Of a DNA stretch of 64,000 nucleotides, positions 57,661 through 64,000 are shown one piece after another. This DNA is from Parelaphostrongylus tenuis (Eukaryota; Nematoda; Chromadorea; Rhabditida; Metastrongylidae): positions 23,184 to 87,183 of the forward strand of contig JAHQIW010005189.1 of NCBI GenBank assembly GCA_019055375.1, given 5' to 3'. The notes beneath the pieces are model-generated. The model had not been told where the DNA came from. It saw only the letters and a program-made list of their open reading frames with translations, and searched no databases. The position numbers and the translations under genes were made by a program. Numbering within the stretch: the stretch's first letter is position 1; the number at the start of each line of letters is the position of its first letter.

Positions 57661-57825
57661 AATCCTGTTTTGCATGTACAATATTTCGAATATTGACATT
57701 ATTTCTTATAACAATCGTATCAAGTGTTAATATCTTTAGATCCCATTTTGTTACTTCTTTTGTCTCTAAGCATTTTGTTAAGAAGAGCGACAAGTGTTCT
57801 AGAGAATGGAGGGTAACATTTTTCG

Positions 57826-59189
57826 GTACTGTTCTATTATGACGGCGCCATTTGAGGCCTGCGGTAAAAAACGTAATTTTTGCTTTTGCAAAACGCTTCT
57901 TCAGTTTATCGATGTTCAAATCAAGTGAATTTCAATGGCATGGTCAACCCTCAGCGTATTTTTGGCGCCGTAACAGTCAAAATAAGATTTTGCTCCTCAT
58001 TCGAAGATTTTCTCACTGGAAGTTTTGTTGCAATGAACTTTTATCGTTAGGCAGAGCGAATCATTGCAATTATGATGGTATATTCGCTTTCGAAAAGAAC
58101 TTCTTCGACCTTTGTAACGAGCGAAAGAATATTGGATTTACACTCAGTGAGCACTTCTAATCGGCTGGGATGTGTGTACAGCTGTGATACCAATCCGCTG
58201 CATAAATCACATGTGGAAATTTTGATGAAAGTCAGAGATTTATCCGAAGCTCCAAAATTTCTTCTACATGTCCACATTCCTTTTTAGAGAGAACGATTTG
58301 TTGGAAATAATTTATCGCGTCTCAAGATTGGCAGAAGCGAATAAAATATAGATTACTGTTCAGGAGAGCAAAAAACTTTGATCGCATCAAGAGTGATCTA
58401 AGAACATCGTCGCCTAAATCGACAATGGAGGTTACAACTGGGACGTTGGCGAAAACTAAACGGAAGCTGGCAACAATCACATATTTTTACCTGCGATCTT
58501 CACCTGGCAATGCGTGGAGGCCAGGTCCCGTCGCTGCATCGCGCGCCCTAACCTATTACAGCTCACCAAAAAGTCCTTTCGAAAACCAAATACACCACTG
58601 AAATCAGCAGAATTCAGACTATTGAATGGTTCCCAAAAGTCTGAGGAAAATGCTTTCCCCGACGAGAGGCGCATTGGAACGCCTCATGTGATAAGCATAC
58701 GTTTATTTTGATTGTTACAGCGAACTGAAAGGTTACCTTCAAAACCTAAATATATCGCTGGAATTTTCTAATTTGGACTATCGATTAAGCTAGAGAGCAA
58801 CTTAAAATATTGAAAAACACCCTTGTTTCTAAAGGGGTGCGGATAACAGCGATATTTCAAATGTGCGAAATCCACTATTTTTGTGCGAATTGTAGAGCTC
58901 TAAGAAATTCTTTTCAAAGAGGAAACTCTTTCTTAAGAATGATTTGCTCTATCCAATGGGTTAAATTTTTTTTGTAGGAAAATTTTTACAAGCGAGAAAT
59001 CTTCAAATGTGAAACAAAATCTCATTTTGACTGGTACGGCGTTATAAAGAAACATGATGAAAGACACGATAAATACCTCTAAAATCCACTTTTTTTGAGC
59101 TATCAGATAATTTTACATTCGTCAGATAACAGCAGAGAATGTACTTCTACCGCAGGCCTCAATTAGCGCCGCCATAATAGAACAGTACC
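57826..59189. mobile_element. 1.36-kb long-TIR element, A arm left and B arm right
   Basis: The left end GGTACTGTTCTATTATGACG (57826) leads into an A arm. The right end, inverted, GGTACTGTTCTATTATGGCG, leads into a B arm with CTGACGAATGTAAAATTATC and GTTTCACATTTGAAGATTTC. The interior (58080-58920) has no recognisable transposase but contains further partial arms near 58680-58800. It sits between exons of NHR gene B. Confidence 0.7.
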
Positions 59190-59457
59190 CATTTTTCAAG
59201 AGCAATAGTTTCCTACCACAAAGTATACTCGTCGAAAAAAGGCTCTCTGGACATATTGCGCGTTCTAAACAAATTTCACAGTCTATTTCTGATAATGGAT
59301 TTGCATAGGACACTCCAAGGCTAGGGTCTTCAGTTGGGTGAGTAACTCAGCGAATAGGAGGGAATACAGCAAAACTCCAAGCATCCGTACATATGTACCT
59401 CCACAATACTTGCTTTCGTATAGACTCCATCCCAATTTCTTTTTCATGTACACTTAC

Positions 59458-59573
59458 TTGAAGACCATAGGGTGAGTGTGAGTATTGCCATAAATTCGAC
59501 TTCCGATATCAGAAATCCGTGCATCTGTTTTAGCAGAGTAGTCCGGATATGCATTACAAGAGATGTGATCACC
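59458..59573 (-). CDS. NHR gene B exon: LBD helices 7-8
   Basis: A 116-nt exon lies between AAATATTTCAG (59574) and TCTTCAA|GTAAGTG (59457). It encodes VITSLVMHIRTTLLKQMHG, then FLISEVEFMAILTLTLWSS. Length, phases and most residues match gene A at 24157-24042. The region just upstream (59.6-59.9 kb) aligns weakly with the gene A mid-LBD exon but has stops, so the next exon towards the 5' end of gene B could not be fixed. Confidence 0.82.
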
Positions 59574-60122
59574 CTGAAATATTTCACAGCGCTCCTATTT
59601 TCTATTCGAGCTATAAAAAATCAATGCAATGATTGCTTAGAGAAGTGAATGCTCTTATGATTTTTTGAAGAACGTACATTACCATTCGTAATTTACCATA
59701 CAGTGTTAAAGCATAGAAAAAGCGACAAACTCTCCAATTCTGTGTATTGTGCTCGAAAACCCGCCATTCTCAAGAATTCAAAGTTAGACTGAGATTATGG
59801 GTAGTTGACCGATCCATATTACATCAAGGTTAGCTCTTGATCGCTACGGGAAGTTGAGAGAATTCTGCATGATTTTAGTGCTAATTAATGAGTAGACCGT
59901 CTTAACTTCTTGTTCAAATTACAGCGTAACCATTTGTTCCTTACCTTCCGATTGCCGATCATTTCATAATTTCACTACATAAAAAGATCGGGCTTCTCCA
60001 GAATCATTGTTGGATTCCATGGTGTGTTTTCAAAGCGCCACATCTTTGTATAAATAAAACTCTTATAATAGGCTTAAGAACCATAGCAACTGAGAGTTTT
60101 TGTGTGCGAAAAGCTGGCTTAC

Positions 60123-60331
60123 TTGTATCGGTCCACCATAATTTTGGCCTTCTATAGAGATGATGTGTTGAACTTGTTTCACTGTGAAACAATTATCGTA
60201 GAAAAAGTAAACTAGATGCTCGAGGTTATCTATGAGACAAGCTCGGCGGTTATGGCGACTGGTGCCAGAATTGCGTAGCCCAGCGCGTTCAACTTTTACA
60301 GTGTCGATCACCCATTGTGCTGCCCCACTTT
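60123..60331 (-). CDS. Open exon upstream of NHR gene B, function unknown
   Basis: A 209-nt open segment lies between TTTTTCTACATAG (60332) and ATACAA|GTAAGC (60122). It encodes 69 codons including GAAQWVIDTVKVERAGLRNS, RRACLIDNLEHLVYFFYDN and ISIEGQNYGGPIQ. I recognise no family. It sits where the N-terminal LBD of gene B should be and shares NLE and C-x3-KQ with the gene A exon at 27822, so it may be the diverged equivalent. It could equally come from another gene or an element. The frame and splice signals look real. Confidence 0.4.
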
Positions 60332-60879
60332 CTATGTAGAAAAATTAATTTCTTTCTGTTGACCAAATTACGCATAGATGATGAATTTTTTAAGCATGTT
60401 TTGAGCATACTTTGCTAACGAAATCGTTCTCTAATAACTCATACATTTGTGATGGGTAGAATCGGCCGTGGTTTCCTAGACGATTATCATGTTACCTTAG
60501 CTTTAGCGCAATATCGGCTTCCGGGAAAGCTTTATAGCGGTCGAATCACCTATCCGATCGTCATCAATTATCACGGGGATCCACGTCACACTGCGGTGGG
60601 AAACGCGTCGCCTTGTTGAGCAAGCGGAACAACTGTCGATCATGCCCAAAACCACGCCTTGTGTGACTGTTTTCAAAGTCTTTCGGTACCCATTCGTCGA
60701 GATTTTTAACATTTCTATTGATCGTTACATATTATAAAACAGTAAAAATGGGTACTTTTTAGTTCTGAATTATGGTATAGTACAAATGAATATTCGACTT
60801 CATTCGCTGGGCAAAAACTTCCCATAAGATTGTCAATAATCACACGATATCTTCAATGTCTGATTAGGTTAGTAAGTAG

Positions 60880-61690
60880 TCGGATCTTTGGAACACCTTT
60901 CATATGCTGCAAAATCCAAAATAAAATTATGTTTCACACGCGCATATTTCTCGCCGGCTGGAGCTCTTTATTCAGGCTATTAGTAATCATTCAATAGTGT
61001 AAGTTTCAGCAATTCCAGTGTTGTGCTTATTTCGAGAAAAAACCGTTTCGCTGTGGTAAAAAAGGGAAAATAAGATTGAATTCGCATGTGTGAGCAGGTG
61101 GTCTTTGCCCAATTCGGGCCGGAGGCGAAGCGGCAAGGTGGACTGGCGCGATGCCCGATTGATTTCCGACCGATCCAACGAAACTGCAATCTTTTTTAGA
61201 AAACTTTTGTTTTGCCATGAATACCGCTGAATCAGTCAATATTATGGTTCCTTTGATGAATTCAAGAGGACAGAATGTTTTGATTGCTTTTAACAGTGAC
61301 TCAAAGACCATTCAGATATTGCGAGATTTTCTCTATACGTTCAACTTAAAGAACAATTTGGCCAAAAACCACTTGCTCGCAAATGCAAATTCAATCATGT
61401 TTTCCTTGCTGCATTACGGAGGAATGGACTCTTCAGAGCAAAAGAACATCGTTGACAACAAAAACCTTCCGCTATTAAATGAATATGATTGACCAAAAAA
61501 GGACTCTGCTTGGCGAAAAATGCGCGTGTGAAACACAGCTTTATTTTGGACTTAACAATGTTATAAAAAAATCGTTTCAAAAATTGACCGTGTATAGTTC
61601 TAGCCAGAGATTTGAGCTTTCGAATTATCATTGACACTCCTATAAGAAATTCTTGTCCAGCGAATGGATCAAGTTCTTATTTGTCCTTAT
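60880..61690. repeat. Dispersed repeat R, third copy
   Basis: The right arm 61500-61690, read inverted, has GATCCATTCGCTGGACAAGA and TATAGGAGTGTCAATGATAA. The left side starts inside the arm near 60880 (TTATGTTTCACACGCGCATA). The interior has several short open frames on both strands, none recognised. Confidence 0.5.
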
Positions 61691-61989
61691 GGCCGAAAAG
61701 AATCTAGAAATGCTTACAACGACCTATACCTCAAATGTTCGAAAAATTATACATGCATTTGTGTGCACTAAAAACCTCATTACATCGTCGTCAATGGCAC
61801 AAACACGTTTGCCAATTCCCTAAATTTAAATATCAACAAATTTCCCTAAACTGTCTTTACAATATGCGTTTCTCAGCAGTGCTCGATTTAATTTTTCTGC
61901 ATGACAAATTATCTCGTATACTATGTTAGAGATTGGTCCCCAACTACATCTAAAGAAAACGATGTTTATGAGGAAACACTGCCCTATTC

Positions 61990-62690
61990 ACGTTCTACAA
62001 AATGGACAGACCCGAGTGGTCCAGTTACGTCTATCTAGATTGTGAAACCACCACAATGAGCAACCTAGCTCCGAGTTGGGCACGCGGAAACGATAGGCTT
62101 GGGAAGCGTTTGAGAGCATCGACGATGTGGTTGAAAGAACGAAGAGCATCGATCTTTGTGCGCAAACTTTTGACTCAACGGTCATCTCTGCCTCAACGCA
62201 TTCATGGAAAACTTAGTTGCTACGTAATCGAGATCATAGAAGCGATAGAAGATCACTGGTGTTGCTGAACACGCAGTCGAAAGGTTGATGCCAGGACTAT
62301 CCCGTATCTTGTAAACGAGAGAAAGGATTCTAAATTCTGACCTACGTCAACGATCCAAGACCAAAGATGCCGATCTACACATTAAGCTATCAAAACTATG
62401 GTGGGTTGGGAACGTAATGCGCTTTAATGACAATCGATGGAAAAGAGCCCTTACCAATTGGATCTCACGGGATGTCGTGAGCTTCACAGAAAGACCATCG
62501 ACTTGATGGTGCGATTACTTCAGGGAAAGCTTGGAAGAAAGATTTGATACTCAAGGAATTCTTAGAGCAAGGAGGATTCACTGGGCTAATCTTGAACGCG
62601 ATAGGGAAAAATGAAACTGCTGGGATCATTTCGTCACTCGACGATCAGCAGGATAACAGGTAATACAGCACACGTGATACTGTGCTAATC
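61990..62690 (+). pseudogene. Second RTE-type LINE 3' end
   Basis: This is the same family as 33.4 kb, more decayed. It starts SSYVYLDCETTTMSNLAPSW, and later frames give LWWVGNVMRFNDNRWKRAL, DVVSFTERPST, CDYFRESLEERFDTQGI and ANLERDREK. It ends with a GATAACAGGTAATACAG tail at 62650-62680. The two copies align over their full length, so both broke at nearly the same 5' point. Confidence 0.7.
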
Positions 62691-62794
62691 CCAACACTTT
62701 TTACAATTGATACTTTCCATCGTATTCATTCAGCAAAAAGTTTTCAAACATTACGCGTAGTTTCGAATCTTAAGGACTTCACCTTTTTTTACTA

Positions 62795-62995
62795 TTGTTT
62801 CAGATTGCCGATCGAGACGACCCTCTTTGCAATGTTGTGAACAGCCGAGCCAAGACGACTGTGTATCAACTGCCGAGTGGGCGTTGGAGAGGGAGCCAAA
62901 CGTTGCTTCTTGACAGCATGCATCACTACCTCTTTGAAATCCAAACATGGACACTGGCTTCAGTTAACTGTTTCTTCCTTCATTATAATCATTGA
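62795..62995 (+). CDS. Possible exon or short ORF of unknown function
   Basis: An open frame lies behind a strong plus-strand acceptor (TTTTTTTACTATTGTTTCAG ending at 62803). It reads IADRDDPLCNVVNSRAKTTV and onward to a stop at 62995. No family recognised and no partner exon found. It lies just downstream of the RTE relic and may be repeat-derived. Confidence 0.2.
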   Translation: MFQIADRDDPLCNVVNSRAKTTVYQLPSGRWRGSQTLLLDSMHHYLFEIQTWTLASVNCFFLHYNH

Positions 62996-63228
62996 ATATA
63001 GTGGTAGAATGTTTTGAGACTTTTTAAGGTTGATATGTCATTGGCTTATGTTTTTCGGCTGCCTCTTCCGCGTCGAAAAGGGTAGGAGAACAGTCTCTCA
63101 GATTATATTGAATCCGAATATAGTTGGCGAAGCTATATGATATGAGTTCTGGAAAAGGTACTAATAGCATAACAGTACTGAAGTATTTTTAACACTTTAT
63201 TTGATCCGTCATTAGTGTTCTTTTTCAC

Positions 63229-63449
63229 TGTGCGGATCCCAGTACTTATAGTATTGAATTCAACGTTTTTCGTCTTCTTCTTGAACGGCGTAGAATACTG
63301 GTTGAGCGAGTCTCCTTGCAATCTCAAGGATAGAATTGCTGTGGCGTTCCGTAGGACGTTGTTGTTGACTGTAGGAGAAAAGTGGGGGTTGGAGCTCGGC
63401 TCCACGTGCGCCGTGACGAACATTACAACCACTAGGCCACGGTGCCCTC
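63229..63449 (-). repeat. SINE family S1, second copy
   Basis: Read on the minus strand it starts GGGCACCGTGGCCTAGTGGT, with body blocks CTTGAGATTGCAAGGAGACT and ATAAGTACTGGGATCCGCAC. It aligns over its whole length with 9083-9310. Very AT-poor head compared with the flanks. Confidence 0.65.
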
Positions 63450-63839
63450 ATAATACAGTAATGGAAAAGGGAATTTTTGTTGAATCTGTATGTAAACCAC
63501 TAGCTATGGAGTTGACAACAAAGTGATACAAATGGTGCCAGCAAGTTTCTTATGCCTTCTGGTCGCGTAACGCAGCTCGGTGGATTCTGATTGCCGTAAG
63601 GATTAGCTAAGTATCACATCGCTCTGGTAACATTTTCGTGGAGAGCTCTGAGCATAGTCTTACTTGTCTTTCGACTATGATTAGCATCCTCACGTTCCCG
63701 TCGCTAACAGCTGACATCCATAGCTGATTCTTCAGAATCATAGCGTTTCCACCTCACGTCGCGTTATTATAATATTTTGGCATAAGAAACTGAAGCTGAT
63801 TATTAAGCGTTAACACATTCTAGAGCGTCGCCTCTCCTT

Positions 63840-64000
63840 TCTCTTGTGGCTCGTAGGGGGGGCTATCTAGAAAAAAAAAAAAAAAAAAAAAGAATCTTCT
63901 CGCTAGGGGGTACACACACACAGTCCGGGGAGCGACGTCAGGGAGTCCAAGTGGGGGGGCTCGAGCTATATGGAATGGAAGAAGGGAGGGCAGGGACGAG
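63840..64000. repeat. Homopolymer-rich right edge
   Basis: The last 160 bp hold runs of G7, about 21 A (63871-63891), an ACACACAC stretch, another G7 and G-rich text to the end. Base use is unlike the rest of the window. This may be a contig end with low-quality or artefactual sequence. Confidence 0.6.

Noticed and set aside
60503..60712. Possible mariner fragment (LDEWVPKDFE on the minus strand)
   Set aside because: The similarity to the L-D-x-W-V-P-H-x-L motif is suggestive but too short, and the rest does not align with a transposase.

Overview
The window looks like a piece of a strongylid (clade V) nematode genome, most likely a hookworm-type genome. It is AT-rich with no dense gene array. 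It holds decayed mariner, IS630/Tc1-type, piggyBac, RTE and GIY-YIG (Penelope-like) elements, tRNA-derived SINEs and many hairpin MITEs. Short exons use nematode-style TTTTCAG acceptors and GTAAG donors. The species assignment is inference; no organelle, rRNA or bacterial features were seen.

The one gene that can be modelled across the window is a nuclear hormone receptor (NHR) on the minus strand, from 39307 down to about 12313 (gene A). Eleven short exons with compatible phases were found. They encode a split C4 zinc-finger DNA-binding domain (39307-39209, 37672-37579, 36578-36430), a hinge and ligand-binding-domain start (29162-29004, 28224-28133, 27822-27727), and the LBD core and C-terminus (24448-24281, 24157-24042, 18690-18606, 18288-18219, 12378-12313). 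The joined frame is about 397 codons. The introns reach 5-7 kb and carry most of the repeats. A probable trans-splice acceptor lies 4 bases before the ATG.

A second NHR (gene B) lies upstream on the same strand. Its LBD exons at 59573-59458, about 55999-55915, 55701-55632 and 54012-53833 correspond one to one with exons of gene A. Two have exactly the same length as their counterparts (116 and 70 nt). Its DNA-binding domain was not found and may lie beyond the right edge. Gene B keeps an open C-terminal helix 12, while gene A has a one-base shift there.

Layout from left to right: palindromic tRNA-like repeats and SINEs (0-5 kb); a Penelope-like GIY-YIG relic (6 kb); an internally deleted mariner (7.1-7.6 kb); microsatellite, G-tract and SINE (8.7-9.3 kb); a mariner MITE (9.6-10 kb); the last exon of gene A (12.3 kb); long-TIR repeats and MITEs (13-16.3 kb, 18.9-19.7 kb); LBD exons of A with mariner relics at 22.1-22.6 and 24.95-25.5 kb; an IS630/Tc1-like relic (30-31 kb); a mariner with both TIRs (31.9-33.1 kb); an RTE 3' end (33.4-34.1 kb); a mariner relic (34.5-34.9 kb); a SINE and the DBD exons of A (36-39.3 kb); a second GIY-YIG relic (40.4-40.7 kb); three piggyBac-like relics (43.4-52 kb) with a hairpin MITE (48.0-48.3 kb); gene B exons (53.8-60.3 kb) around a 1.36-kb long-TIR element; a second RTE 3' end (62-62.7 kb) and a SINE (63.2-63.45 kb). 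The last 150 bases are homopolymer-rich and may be low-quality sequence.

In functional terms this is a small tandem cluster of lineage-expanded nematode NHR genes whose introns have become a transposon graveyard. No intact transposase remains.
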